Positions 54,127 to 62,978 of a stretch of 64,000 nt of DNA are shown one piece after another. Each line of letters starts with the position of its first letter. The first letter of the stretch is position 1. The position numbers were made by a program, and so were the translations under genes. Below the pieces are notes generated by a model that searched no databases, was not told the DNA's origin, and was given only the letters and a program-made list of their open reading frames with translations. Source of the stretch: Methylocystis sp. ATCC 49242 (lineage in GTDB: Bacteria > Pseudomonadota > Alphaproteobacteria > Rhizobiales > Beijerinckiaceae). The DNA is taken from positions 3,490,356 through 3,554,355 of the forward strand of contig NZ_KE124774.1 in assembly GCF_000188155.2 (NCBI RefSeq), given 5' to 3'.

Positions 54127-54229
54127 AGTGAGCCTGTTGCCAAATTGTTGATTTGCGTATCGGCCAAAATAGGTTAACCTGCACTTACAGGCAAATTTTA
54201 CCCATCCGGTAGTGTGTGTCTGTCGCACC

Positions 54230-54535
54230 ATGCGTCCCTCTCCTGAAAACGCCGAGCTGCAAGCCGTGATCGACAAGCTGCGGGCCGCCGGCGAAGCCGA
54301 GCGCCGAAAGGTCGAACATCGCCGAGTCCAAGCCGGTTATCGGCAAGCCGGGCGCGAGCCCGTCGATTCCGAAAGCGCGCGCATTGTCGCCGAATACAGG
54401 CGGCGCGCGGCCATCATCCGCGCCGCGCGGCCGCCCTATTCGCGGACACAGCTCATCGCCATCTTCGTCCAATACAAGCTGTTCTTCGCTGAGCGCCGGT
54501 TGCCGGACGAGCTCGAGACCATTCGTGATCGTTAG
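54230..54535 (+). CDS. Hypothetical charged helical protein
   Basis: The 101-residue frame is rich in Arg, Glu and Ala (ELQAVIDKLRAAGEAERRKVEHRR) and should be largely helical. No motif is recognised. It is divergent from the DUF5681 gene, 103 bases away. The ATG at 54230 has no strong ribosome-binding site. Confidence 0.5.
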   Translation: MRPSPENAELQAVIDKLRAAGEAERRKVEHRRVQAGYRQAGREPVDSESARIVAEYRRRAAIIRAARPPYSRTQLIAIFVQYKLFFAERRLPDELETIRDR

Positions 54536-54764
54536 CAAATCCAACTTTTTCGGATCGTCCGTGGGATCGAATACTGCCCGACGCCGCGTCAGCCGTACCG
54601 CCGTGCGCGCTGAAGCGCCGACCAAGCCGCGGAGGCTGATGATCGACGTTGCACTGGTCGGCCGCTCTGTTGCCGCGACGGTCTGTTACTGCTTATGAGA
54701 CTGGACGCCAGCGCAAAAAGTTTCTGGGACGACTTGTCAATCCCGGCGCATATGGAGCGAGCCG

Positions 54765-55487
54765 ATGAAAGCCCTGGCTGCCCTGCTACTGTTCCTCGGC
54801 TCGGCGGCAATCGCTCAGGAGGCCATGCCGTTGCCGGGCGGTGAGTTCGTCATCCAAGGACGGATCACGCGGGCGCTTACCGGCGCGGACATCGTCATCA
54901 ACGGAAAGAGCGTTCACCTTGCGGGCGTGCGCGCGCCGAAACGGGGGCGGATTTGCATCCGGGGCGGCGAGAGCGTCGATATCGGGTCTGAGGTGGCTGA
55001 TGGGCTGGAACATAAGCTGGCAGCCGCTGAGGCCATTATTCAGGGTCGCCTCGACGAAGGTGGGAGGATTGTTGGCCGCGGGACCGTCAACGGTCAGGAC
55101 ATTGGTGAGTTGGCTGTCATGAATGGCTTCGCCGTCACCAAGATTGGGGATGTCACCTACGCCAAACCGGAGCGCGAGGCGCGTAACACGCGTCCCGGCC
55201 TTTGGTCATGCAACTCGTTCCCGAAGACGGAGACGCTGCCGGAAGCGGCTGCAGCGGCTCCAGCGCCGCAACTGCCGCCGCCGGTTCAGGTAAGGCCTTG
55301 GCCTGAGCCAAAATCCCGCGCTAGCGTCGACTATGCTCCTCCGGAGGCGCGGCCATCCGCGCAGCCTGTCGACCCGGAAGATGACTTCGACATCGTCCTG
55401 GATGACGTGGGAGGGTTTTTCGAGGACGTATTCAACGGGATAGATCGAACGATACGCGACATATTCGGCGCCCCGCCGCAGCGATGA
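54765..55487 (+). CDS. Secreted degenerate staphylococcal-nuclease-like protein
   Basis: The 240-residue protein has a signal peptide (MKALAALLLFLGSAAIAQ) and an OB-fold SNase-like domain (about residues 25-145, GRITRALTGADIVINGKSVHLAGVRAPKRG to GELAVMNGFAVTKIG). The canonical RLxxIDAPE box reads HLAGVRAPK: the Arg, calcium-binding Asp and catalytic Glu are replaced by His, Arg and Lys. A Pro-rich linker and an acidic C-terminal tail follow. Nuclease activity is therefore unlikely. The start ATG at 54765 follows GGAGCGAGCCG. Confidence 0.8.
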   Translation: MKALAALLLFLGSAAIAQEAMPLPGGEFVIQGRITRALTGADIVINGKSVHLAGVRAPKRGRICIRGGESVDIGSEVADGLEHKLAAAEAIIQGRLDEGGRIVGRGTVNGQDIGELAVMNGFAVTKIGDVTYAKPEREARNTRPGLWSCNSFPKTETLPEAAAAAPAPQLPPPVQVRPWPEPKSRASVDYAPPEARPSAQPVDPEDDFDIVLDDVGGFFEDVFNGIDRTIRDIFGAPPQR

Positions 55488-55581
55488 ACAGGCAGCGTCG
55501 GAGGTATCCGAGGCGCGGGCGGGCCCCGCTCGCCCGCGAATTCGCAGCCGATCGAAATCGAAACCTTGACGGAAGGTGGAT

Positions 55582-55797
55582 ATGAATGACGCCGGTTCAG
55601 AGTTTTCCTCCCGCCTCGATACGCTGGAGGCAAGCGTCGCGCATCAGGAGAAGATGCTCGGAGAACTGAACGAGGTCGTCACCTTGCAATGGCGCAAGAT
55701 CGACGTGCTGGAACGGTTGGTCGCCCAACTGCGTGAGGAGCTCCAGAACATTGCGCCGCAACGCGAGGCGCCCGAGCCGCCGCCGCCTCATTACTGA
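55582..55797 (+). CDS. SlyX-like coiled-coil protein
   Basis: The 71-residue protein is a single coiled coil (RLDTLEASVAHQEKMLGELNEVVTLQWRKIDVLERLVAQL) ending in PPPPHY, the typical SlyX tail. SlyX function is unknown. The start ATG at 55582 follows GGAAGGTGG. The next 248 bases contain no gene. Confidence 0.85.
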   Translation: MNDAGSEFSSRLDTLEASVAHQEKMLGELNEVVTLQWRKIDVLERLVAQLREELQNIAPQREAPEPPPPHY

Positions 55798-56045
55798 GGG
55801 ATTTGGCCGCGAGGGCCAGCCCGCGCCCTCGAAGCTTTCGCCGCGCTGGGGGAAGAGTTGGCGGGTGTGGGCCTGACAGGCTTTTCGGGTTGAAGGCGCC
55901 GGGCGTCGCCAATGGAGCATGCGCCCGCCGGCGCCGTGGCGAGGAATGCGGTCCACCTGACGACGGCTAAGGCTGGCGATATACTACCCGCCAGCGGTGA
56001 TTTGCCGCCCACCTGGCCCTCCTATTCCGAGAACCCCGCCCACCC

Positions 56046-56474
56046 ATGCTCACCGGCGAAATCCGCCACCAAATCGACCATATCTGGAACGCCTTCTGGT
56101 CCGGCGGCGTCTCTAACCCGCTCTCGGTGATCGAGCAGATTACCTACCTCCTTTTCGTCAAGCGGCTGGATGACCTCCAGACGCTGGAGGAGAGCAAGGC
56201 CGAGACCCTCGGACTCCCCATGGAGCGGCGCATCTTCCCGGCAGGCGTGGCCGAGCGCGGGCGGGCTTGGGCCGACATGCGCTGGTCGCGGTTCAAGAAT
56301 TTCGAGCCGCGCGAGATGATGGAAGTGGTCGCCGACCATGTCGTCGTTGGCGCGACAATGTGCTTCCGCGCCGCCTTGAAGCCGTTGATGAAGGTCAAGG
56401 GCGAGGAATTGGCGAAGCGGGTTAATTCTCATAGGCCAAGCGCGCGGCGGCGTATTTGGAATCGCGGATCGTGA
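56046..56474 (+). pseudogene. Truncated type I restriction-modification methylase (hsdM N-terminal fragment)
   Basis: The first 100 residues match the helical N-terminal domain of HsdM (MLTGEIRHQIDHIWNAFW, VIEQITYLLFVKRLDDL, MRWSRFKNFEPREMMEVVADHV). Homology stops around 56345, where the methylase would continue towards its SAM motif, and unrelated sequence follows to a stop at 56474. No hsdS or hsdR is nearby. The fragment abuts a truncated DUF932 gene of opposite strand, so this is a recombination junction. Confidence 0.8.
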
Positions 56475-56785
56475 TCTCGTCGAAGTCCTCCACGCCCCAG
56501 AGATTGCGGTTCTGGCAGACGGCGCGAAGATAAAAGCTCGCAATTCCGAGAGCCTTCGCGCGGACCTCCGAATTCCAGCAATAGAAGCCTCGAATGAAGA
56601 GGTCGGGCGAGCCATCCGGCCGCCGGCCAGTTTCAATCGGGTTCAGATCGTCGACGAGAAAGAGGAAGACGTCACGGTCCGAGGCGTAGAGCGCCGTCGT
56701 GTCCTGCTTGACGTCGACATTGGGGTTGAAAATTCCCGTGGACCAGCCGAGCACGCCCGGGACCTTCCAGCGGATGTCGCTCGCG
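56422..56785 (-). pseudogene. DUF932 (phage/plasmid-related) gene fragment
   Basis: The frame entering from the IS21 end (ASDIRWKVPGVLGWSTGIFNPN) continues through LYASDRDVFLFLVDDLNPIE and FIRGFYCWNSEVRAKALGIASFYLRAVCQNRNLWG, a DUF932 core. Its N-terminus is missing where the IS21-family element begins at 56786, and the C-terminus is cut where hsdM sequence begins. DUF932 proteins are common on plasmids and integrative elements. Confidence 0.75.
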
Positions 56786-56939
56786 TGTCAATGGCGGGGA
56801 CAAAATGTGCATGAAGGCGGGGTAAAAGTGTACCGGTCTGGTTTCGAGAAAAGGGCCGCACGGCCCTTGTAGTTTAGTTGACGCGGGCGTTGAGGCGCGC
56901 GGAGCGTAGCGCAGCGCGGTTCAACGCGCGCGACGGCGA

Positions 56940-57233
56940 TCAGTTCGTCGTGTCGGCGCCTCCTTTGTCGATTGCGGGCGCGTCGGGGAGATCGCGGTTT
57001 CGCCGTTGCGCTTTCTTTGCGGTCGCCAGCCGATAGCTCTCGCCGTTCATTTCCAGAATGTGGACATGATGGGTGAGCCGGTCGAGCAATGCGCCGGTGA
57101 GACGCTCGGAGCCAAACACCGACGTCCATTCATCAAAGGGCAGATTGCTGGTCACCAGCGTCGCGCCGCGTTCATAGCGCTGGCTGAAGACCTCGAAGAG
57201 CAGCTCTGAGCCGACCGCCGTGAACGGCACATA
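56940..57233 (-). pseudogene. istB: istB, 3' part (disrupted)
   Basis: This is the C-terminal part of the IstB ATPase helper: YVPFTAVGSELLFEVFSQRYERG, then LVTSNLPFDEWTSVFGSERLTGALLDRLTHHVHILEM. It continues the reading frame of the part at 58280-58830 once the IS630-family insertion and its duplicated TA are removed. An apparent ATG at 57239 lies in the inserted element and is not the true start. Confidence 0.9.
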
Positions 57234-57323
57234 GAGCATTTCCCTGTATTTCTGAATCGGGAGGGATTCCTGTTTTAGCAGGAGTGTGATTCAAGATGCT
57301 GGCTGGGCGGAGGCCAGCATCCA

Positions 57324-57698
57324 ATGGTTCGACCTCTCTCCAATGATCTTCGAGAGCGTGTGGTTGCGTCGGTTTTGGCTGGCGAGAGTTGCCGCGCCGT
57401 GGCTTTGCGCTTTGGCGTGGCCGTGTCATCGGTCGTGAAGTGGTCGCAGCGCCAGCGCGAGACGGGCTCGGTCGCGCCGGCAAAAATGGGCGGCTATCGC
57501 AAGCGCGTGCTGGAGCCGCATCGCGCTTTCATTGTCGAGCGTCTGGCGCAGACGCCGCATTTGACGTTGCATGGCCTCAAGGACGAGCTGCTGGCGCGCG
57601 GGGTCAAGGTTTCGCACAACGCCATTTGGATGTTCCTGCGCCGCGAGGGGCTGCGGTTCAAAAAAAACGCTGCTGGCGCTCGAACAAGGCCGCGCTGA
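57324..57698 (+). CDS. IS630-family transposase, first frame (OrfA)
   Basis: The 124-residue frame holds the paired-like DNA-binding part ([28 protein letters not shown]) and ends shortly after a run of eight A residues (57660-57667). The catalytic part continues in the +1 frame (FKK to [10 protein letters not shown]), so a fusion by programmed frameshifting on the A8 tract is expected. Confidence 0.9.
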   Translation: MVRPLSNDLRERVVASVLAGESCRAVALRFGVAVSSVVKWSQRQRETGSVAPAKMGGYRKRVLEPHRAFIVERLAQTPHLTLHGLKDELLARGVKVSHNAIWMFLRREGLRFKKNAAGARTRPR

Positions 57699-58272
57699 CA
57701 TTGCGCGACGGCGCAAGCGCTGGCAATCGCTGCAAGCGCGCCTCGATCCCAGGCGGCTGGTCTTCATCGACGAGACCTGGATCAAGACGAACATGACGCC
57801 GCTGCGCGGCTGGGACCCCAAGGGCAAGCGCTTGCGCGGCCTCGCGCCGCACGGCCATTGGCGCACGTTGACCTTTCTCGGCGCGCTGCGCTGCGATCGT
57901 CTCGACGCGCCCTGCGTCTTCGACGGGCCAATCAACGGCGCGTGTTTCCGCGCCTATGTCGAACAACAACTCGTCCCCGCGCTTAAGCAGGGCGATATTG
58001 TCATTATGGACAATCTCGGCAGTCACAAGGGCGAGGCGGTGCGACGCGCGATCCGCTCCGCCGGAGCCAGACTGTGGTTTCTGCCACCCTATTCGCCCGA
58101 CCTCAATCCAATCGAACAGACCTTTTCCAAGCTCAAACACTGGATGCGACAGGCGCAGCAGCGAACCATCGATGAAACCTGGCGACAGATCGGACGCCTC
58201 GCAAAAGACATCCAACCACAAGAATGCAGCAACTACTTCACAAACGCAGGATACGCTTCCGTCAAAATATGA
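57571..58272 (+). CDS. IS630-family transposase, catalytic frame (OrfB)
   Basis: The real coding part begins near the A8 tract (about 57660); upstream residues of this open frame are out-of-frame OrfA. The DDE residues are in [24 protein letters not shown] and [16 protein letters not shown]. The frame is intact to its stop, so the element may still be mobile. Confidence 0.92.
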   Translation: MASRTSCWRAGSRFRTTPFGCSCAARGCGSKKTLLALEQGRADIARRRKRWQSLQARLDPRRLVFIDETWIKTNMTPLRGWDPKGKRLRGLAPHGHWRTLTFLGALRCDRLDAPCVFDGPINGACFRAYVEQQLVPALKQGDIVIMDNLGSHKGEAVRRAIRSAGARLWFLPPYSPDLNPIEQTFSKLKHWMRQAQQRTIDETWRQIGRLAKDIQPQECSNYFTNAGYASVKI

Positions 58273-58279
58273 AACGCTC

Positions 58280-58830
58280 TAGCCCAGCTCGTCGACGATC
58301 AGCAGTTTGACGGTGTTGAGATGCTTTTGCAGCGCGCGCAGGCGGCGCTCGTCGCGCGCCTCCATCAGTTCGTGCACAAGAGCCGCGGCGGTCGTGAACG
58401 CGACGCTGAACCCCTTCTGGCAGGCGGCGAGCCCCAGGGCGAGCGCGACGTGGGTCTTCCCCGTTCCGCTTGGCCCAAGGGCGATGCAGTTCTGTCGCTT
58501 CTCGATCCATTCGCACCGCGCCAGCTCCAGCACGAGCGGCTTGTTGAGTGAAGGCTGGGCGGTAAAGTCAAATGTGTCGAGGCTTTTGACCTGCGTAAAG
58601 CGCGCCAGCCGGATGCGGCGCTCGACATTGCGCCGCTCGCGATCAATGCGCTCCAGTTCGCACAGGCGTAGCAGATAGCGCGGGTAATCGGCGCGGTCCT
58701 GCGCCGACTCCAGCGCCACCTTCTCATATTCGCGCGCGAAGGTGGGAAGCTTCAGCGCCTTGAGATGATTACCCAGCAGCACCTGCGGCGCGACGATCGT
58801 CTGCGAACCTGGCTCATGCGAGATGGTCAT
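58280..58830 (-). pseudogene. istB: istB, 5' part (disrupted at Walker B)
   Basis: This N-terminal part of the IS21 ATPase helper has Walker A GPSGTGKTHVALALG near residue 120 and is cut right after LLIVDELG, the Walker B motif, by the IS630-family insertion. Its ATG overlaps the istA stop by 4 bases (58827-58830). Without its C-terminal half the helper cannot work, so the IS21-family element should be immobile unless complemented. Confidence 0.92.
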
Positions 58831-60365
58831 GCCGGACCTCCCGCGGTCGTCTCCATGACGCCCGCGATGACGCTCGCGCCGGCGACGAGCCCGAGATAGG
58901 CGCGCGGATCCGTCGCGCCGACCGTAGCCGCCGGCAGGTAGGGGTAGAATGTCAGATCGAGCCGGGCTGGCCGGTTCTCCAGCCTGGCCAGCAGCAGCAT
59001 CTTCACTGCGTCAAAGCTGATCGCGCCAAGACGCAGCGCCTCCGCGACCGCCTGTTCGACCTGATGCTGATGAAAGTCCTCCATCAGCCGCAGCACCTGG
59101 ATGAACTCGCGGCGCCCGCTATTCCCCATGCGCGCCTCCATCAGCCGCCGCAGACGATGCACGCAGTCGGCCAGACGCCAGTCGTCGAGCGGCGCGGCCT
59201 GATCGAGCGCGCGGCTCTTGTGTTCGAGCAGGGCGAGATAATGCAGCGGGTTGTAGATGAACTCGGCCTTGCCGTAGCTGCGCGCATGCACGGCGATGGT
59301 CTCCCCGCCGCAGACAATCTCGACCCGATCGACATAGCCCTTGGCCAGCGCCTCCCGATGGCCGAAGCGCGTCGGGACCGAGTAATCGTTGTTGCGGTAG
59401 CGCACCAGCGCCATCGACGACACGCGCGTCGCGACCTTGTGACAGGCGTCATAGGGAGCCGGCGGCGCCGGCAGGAATGCCGCCATATCCGCCTGCATGC
59501 GTTCGCCGATCGGCGTCGACTGGCCGCGCAGGATCGCCCGCCGTCGTTTCGTGCAGGCGTCCAGGAACCTCGCGTTCAGCGCCTCGAAACTCTCCGCCAC
59601 GGGCAGTGGCGTCATGAAGTTGCGCCGGACATAGCCGACAAGCCCCTCGACCTTGCCCTTGTCATTCCCCTTGCCGGGCCGGCCAAAGCGATCAGCAAAA
59701 AGGTAATGGCTCTGGAGTTCCGCAAACATTTGCGAACGCAGACGCTCTCCACCCTTCACGATCCTGGCGACCGCGAGACGCGTATTGTCGTAAAGAATGG
59801 ACTGGGGGACGCCGCCAAAGAAGGCGAAGGCCGCGACATGGCCGTCGCAGAAGGCTTCCGCCGTCTCCGCCGGATAGGCCTTGACGAAGCAGCCGTCCGA
59901 ATGCGGCAGGTCCATGCAAAAATAATGAAAGCGGACCTTCCTGCCGGCGATATAGGCGTCCGCCTCGCCAAAATCCGCCTGCGCATTCCCCGGTCGATGG
60001 CTGAGTGGAATAAACATCTCGCGCGACCGCAACTGCGCCTGCGCGACATATTCCCGGACGATCGTGTAACCGCCGGAAAACCCTTCTTCGTCCCGCAGCC
60101 GTTCGAATATCCGCTGTGCCGTATGACGCTGCTTGGCGTGAACAAGCCGATCATCCGCCAGGACCTTGTCGATCCAGGCCATATACGGCCCCAGCTTCTT
60201 CGAGATCGGCCGCTCCCGACGCCGATACCCCGGCGGAACCGAATATTGAAGCATCTTCGTGATCGTATTGCGGTGCACGCCGAAGCGCCTGGCCGCTTCC
60301 CGCCGGCTCAGCCCTTCCGCCATCACCGCGCGTCTCACCCGGGCATAGAGTTCCACTGTGAACAT
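58827..60365 (-). CDS. istA: IS21-family transposase IstA
   Basis: The 512-residue transposase has an N-terminal helix-turn-helix (LSRREAARRFGVHRNTITKML), DDE residues in NAQADFGEADAYI, ILYDNTRLAV and KGKVEGLVGYVRRNF, and a C-terminal Mu-like beta domain (YSVPTRFGHREALAKGYVDRVEI). The frame is complete. Confidence 0.96.
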   Translation of the reverse strand: MFTVELYARVRRAVMAEGLSRREAARRFGVHRNTITKMLQYSVPPGYRRRERPISKKLGPYMAWIDKVLADDRLVHAKQRHTAQRIFERLRDEEGFSGGYTIVREYVAQAQLRSREMFIPLSHRPGNAQADFGEADAYIAGRKVRFHYFCMDLPHSDGCFVKAYPAETAEAFCDGHVAAFAFFGGVPQSILYDNTRLAVARIVKGGERLRSQMFAELQSHYLFADRFGRPGKGNDKGKVEGLVGYVRRNFMTPLPVAESFEALNARFLDACTKRRRAILRGQSTPIGERMQADMAAFLPAPPAPYDACHKVATRVSSMALVRYRNNDYSVPTRFGHREALAKGYVDRVEIVCGGETIAVHARSYGKAEFIYNPLHYLALLEHKSRALDQAAPLDDWRLADCVHRLRRLMEARMGNSGRREFIQVLRLMEDFHQHQVEQAVAEALRLGAISFDAVKMLLLARLENRPARLDLTFYPYLPAATVGATDPRAYLGLVAGASVIAGVMETTAGGPA

Positions 60366-60490
60366 CCTTTCGGCCTCTCCATGCCAGTCGATGACATAGA
60401 GTTCGGCCTATCAGGACCGGTACACTTTTGCGCCGCCGTCACAGCAGCCCCCAAAGCCGGTTCAGTGGTACACTTTGCCGCCGCTGTTCA

Positions 60491-60551
60491 TAGCTCCGCT
60501 CGGTCCGGTCTCGCGAGCGCCTGCAGCGTCGAGAATTTCAACCTGGGTCAT
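60491..60551 (-). pseudogene. N-terminal fragment of a gene cut by the IS21 element
   Basis: A GGAGAAG ribosome-binding site and ATG at 60551 start a short frame (MTQVEILDAAGARETGPSGA) that runs straight into the right end of the IS21-family element. The DUF932 fragment on the far side has the same orientation, so this could be the start of that gene, but sequence between would be missing. Confidence 0.35.
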
Positions 60552-60757
60552 GGGGCTTCTCCAAGGCGCGCGCCGAATGCCTCTCTCTCTCTCGATCCTT
60601 GATCCGTCACTGAACAAAAACGCGAATTTCCTCTTAATTTCGTCATTCCAGAAATGAGGCCTTTTCGATTAGCACAATTGCCCCCTGATATTCGCATTGA
60701 TCCCGACTGACGAGGACAATGTTTAGAGCAGGGACCCCTGCTATTTTGCGCCTAGAA

Positions 60758-61183
60758 TCAAGGAGAGCAATCGCCTCCAAGAAATTTGGCGTCAATCGAA
60801 AAGCCAGAGCGTTTACCGCCCGAGCTGATCTTGGATTGAGCGCGGTACCATGACTTGAAATCGCCCGTGAACAGGAGACTTTCGACATTACGTCTGTCGC
60901 CGACGCCACATTCGATCGTCACGATCACTTGATCCCCTGCGCGCTTGACCGATGGTTGGGAGCAGTCTGCCGCCTGATTTCCAATGATGCTGTCTCCTTC
61001 GGCGATGCAGACATTATGAGTATGCATGCCGACCTCGGGGGAAACTGTCGTGATCCTCCACAGACCCCGCTCTCGTTTTGGCAGCTCTGAAGAAGCATCC
61101 GCGAACGCCGAATCTCGCGCCAATGCTGCTCCGGCGAGCGCGATGACAGGTATAAGCACGCGTATCCAGGACGGGCTTTTCAT
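60758..61183 (-). CDS. DUF3617 family periplasmic protein
   Basis: The 141-residue protein has a signal peptide (IRVLIPVIALAGAALARDSAFA) and a DUF3617 domain: GLWRITTVSPEVG, VCIAEGDSI, then CSQPSVKRAGDQVIVTIECGVGD and a C-terminal FLGGDC, with conserved cysteines likely forming disulfides. Function is unknown. The minus-strand region from 60757 back to the IS21 end contains no gene. Confidence 0.8.
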   Translation of the reverse strand: MKSPSWIRVLIPVIALAGAALARDSAFADASSELPKRERGLWRITTVSPEVGMHTHNVCIAEGDSIIGNQAADCSQPSVKRAGDQVIVTIECGVGDRRNVESLLFTGDFKSWYRAQSKISSGGKRSGFSIDAKFLGGDCSP

Positions 61184-61359
61184 GATCTCTGCCTGAGCGT
61201 TGAGTGATATCTTCGATTTCCGGCATAGCGATCTCGCCGCGGCGATGTAAAGACGGCTTCCGATTTTTCCCGTCGTCGGGTGAAACTCTCACATTGTGTG
61301 GGTCGCCCCAGTGGCTGATTATGACCACCCTTCCAAGGCAATCATCATCGAGGGGGCGG

Positions 61360-61992
61360 ATGTTTTTTCGACTGGGGCTATCCGCCCTCTTCTATTGCTT
61401 ACTTCCTTTCGTCATCAGCGCGTGTCTCGCCCGCGAGCTGACGCGCGCCGAGATCGAGCGGCGATTGGCGCAGAACAAGGGTGGCGCCGCCGATTTCTCC
61501 AATCTCGACCTCTCGGGCGCCGACCTTTCTGGCCTCGACCTGAACGACGCCGATTTCTTTTCATCCAAGCTCGCAGGCGCCAAGTTGAAAGGCGCCCGCT
61601 TGGCGTCGGCGAATTTCACGCGCAGCGACGTTCAGAGCGCGGATTTTTCCGGCGCAGATCTTCGCGGGGCAACATTCTATGCGGCGCTGCTCGACGGCGC
61701 AGACTTCACGGGCGCCGACATGACGCGCGCAAGGATCATTGGCGGCGGGCGCGGCGTGAAATTCATCAACGCTAAACTCGTCGACGCCGATCTTGGAGCC
61801 GACCCCGCCAATCAGGGAATGGTTCCCGTGCGCGCGGAACTCGCAGAAGCGAATTTCGACGGCGCAGATCTGACGCGGGCCAATCTCACGCATGCGGTTT
61901 TGACCTCTGCCAGCTTCATCGGCGCAATCGTCACGGGCGCGCGCTTCGACTATGCCGTGCTGGATGGCTCGAACTTGACACTGAGACGATAG
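61360..61992 (+). CDS. Pentapeptide-repeat protein with N-terminal membrane segment
   Basis: The 210-residue protein has a hydrophobic N-terminus (LGLSALFYCLLPFVISACLA; the Cys may be a lipobox) followed by about 25 A(D/N)LxX pentapeptide repeats (DLSGADLSGLDLNDADF, SADFSGADLRGATF, ANFDGADLTRANLTHAVL), which fold as a right-handed beta-helix. The partner is unknown. ATG 61360 follows AGGGGG; longer upstream readings lack support. Confidence 0.85.
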   Translation: MFFRLGLSALFYCLLPFVISACLARELTRAEIERRLAQNKGGAADFSNLDLSGADLSGLDLNDADFFSSKLAGAKLKGARLASANFTRSDVQSADFSGADLRGATFYAALLDGADFTGADMTRARIIGGGRGVKFINAKLVDADLGADPANQGMVPVRAELAEANFDGADLTRANLTHAVLTSASFIGAIVTGARFDYAVLDGSNLTLRR

Positions 61993-62113
61993 CTCCCAGG
62001 AAGCTTGCCGGTCTTTCCCGAAATTGATGGGAAACTATGAAGCAGACGCCTTTCTGGCGTTCGATTAGGTAATCAGACGGCAACGTCGCCACGGGACTAT
62101 TCAGGTCCTTCCC

Positions 62114-62977
62114 ATGATGAAACGAGCATTCGCTCTTGCGGCATTTTGTATGGGAGCCAGCGTCTTTACCGCAGGCGCTTCCCTGGCGGCGGATCAGTCG
62201 CGCGGGCAATATCTCGTAGAGGCCCTGGCGGCGTGCGACAATTGTCACACGCCGCGCGGCCCCAACGGCTATGACCTTTCCGCGCGCTTTTCCGGCGGCT
62301 CTCAGACTTTCACAGGCAAAGACTATGTCGTGCGCGGCTCCAATATTTCGCCCGACAAGGAGATGGGCGTCGGCGAGTGGAGTGACGAAGTGCTCGGCGC
62401 AGCCATCGTCGCCGGAGTCGGCCGCGACGGACAGCTCGCGCCCGCCATGCCTTCCGATTCCTATCGCGTGCTGACGGACGCCGATCGCAACGCGATTATC
62501 GCCTTCCTGCGAGCGCAGCCTCCCGTGAAGGCTCACCCTATCGCGCCGGCGCAGCGGCAAGGTAAGTGGTCTCCCCATCCGGCGCCCGGCGCGGAAGCGG
62601 CGTTCGACGAGGCGGAGCTTTCCGACAAGGTTAAGCGCGGCCTTTATGTTGCGTCGATCGCCCGCTGCATGGCCTGCCATAGCATGGAGGTCGACGATGC
62701 GCCGGAATATGTGAACGGGCTCGGCGCCGGCGGCAAGATCTTCCGAACCCCGGCGGGCGTCTCCGTCGCGTCGAATATTACGCCGCATCCGGAGAAGGGC
62801 GTCGGCGCGTGGACGGATGACGAGATCAAGCGTGCGATCACGCAAGGCGTCTCGCGCAAGGGCGAGGCGCTCAAACCGCCTATGTCTACGCTTGCCAAGG
62901 CGCACTTCGCCAAGATGTCGTCGGAAGATCTCGACGCGCTGGTCGCCTATCTGCGGACTATTCCCGCAAGGGAATAG
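62114..62977 (+). CDS. Diheme cytochrome c
   Basis: The 287-residue periplasmic protein has a signal peptide (ALAAFCMGASVFTAGASLAA) and two class I cytochrome domains with heme motifs CDNCH (about residue 41) and CMACH (about residue 185). The two halves share the pattern NISPDKEMGVGEWSDEV and NITPHPEKGVGAWTDDE, so the gene arose by duplication. It resembles the cytochrome subunits of alcohol/aldehyde dehydrogenases, but no dehydrogenase is adjacent. ATG 62114 or 62117. Confidence 0.92.
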   Translation: MMKRAFALAAFCMGASVFTAGASLAADQSRGQYLVEALAACDNCHTPRGPNGYDLSARFSGGSQTFTGKDYVVRGSNISPDKEMGVGEWSDEVLGAAIVAGVGRDGQLAPAMPSDSYRVLTDADRNAIIAFLRAQPPVKAHPIAPAQRQGKWSPHPAPGAEAAFDEAELSDKVKRGLYVASIARCMACHSMEVDDAPEYVNGLGAGGKIFRTPAGVSVASNITPHPEKGVGAWTDDEIKRAITQGVSRKGEALKPPMSTLAKAHFAKMSSEDLDALVAYLRTIPARE

Positions 62978-62978
62978 G

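Larger units (their letters stand above)
57234..58279 (+). mobile_element. IS630-family insertion sequence nested in istB (1046 bp)
   Basis: The element lies between two TA dinucleotides (57232-57233 and 58280-58281), the hallmark target duplication of IS630/Tc1 elements. Its ends are GAGCATTTC on the left and GAAACGCTC on the right (inverted repeats with one mismatch). It carries a two-frame transposase. Removing it restores istB in frame at codon DELG-Y-VPF. Confidence 0.93.
56786..60490 (-). mobile_element. IS21-family insertion sequence, interrupted by an IS630-family element
   Basis: The element carries istA and istB on the minus strand. Ends begin TGTCAATGGCGG (left) and, read inwards, TGAACAGCGGCGGC (right). 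Several copies of the AAAGTGTACC motif lie inside both ends (56825-56834, 60419-60426 and 60468-60475), as usual for IS21 transposase sites. No target duplication is seen at the flanks. The family usually measures about 2-2.6 kb; the excess is the nested IS630-family insertion. Confidence 0.85.

Noticed and set aside
59064-60602. 512-residue plus-strand frame opposite istA
   Set aside because: Shadow of the IS21 transposase; it even crosses the element end without change in character.
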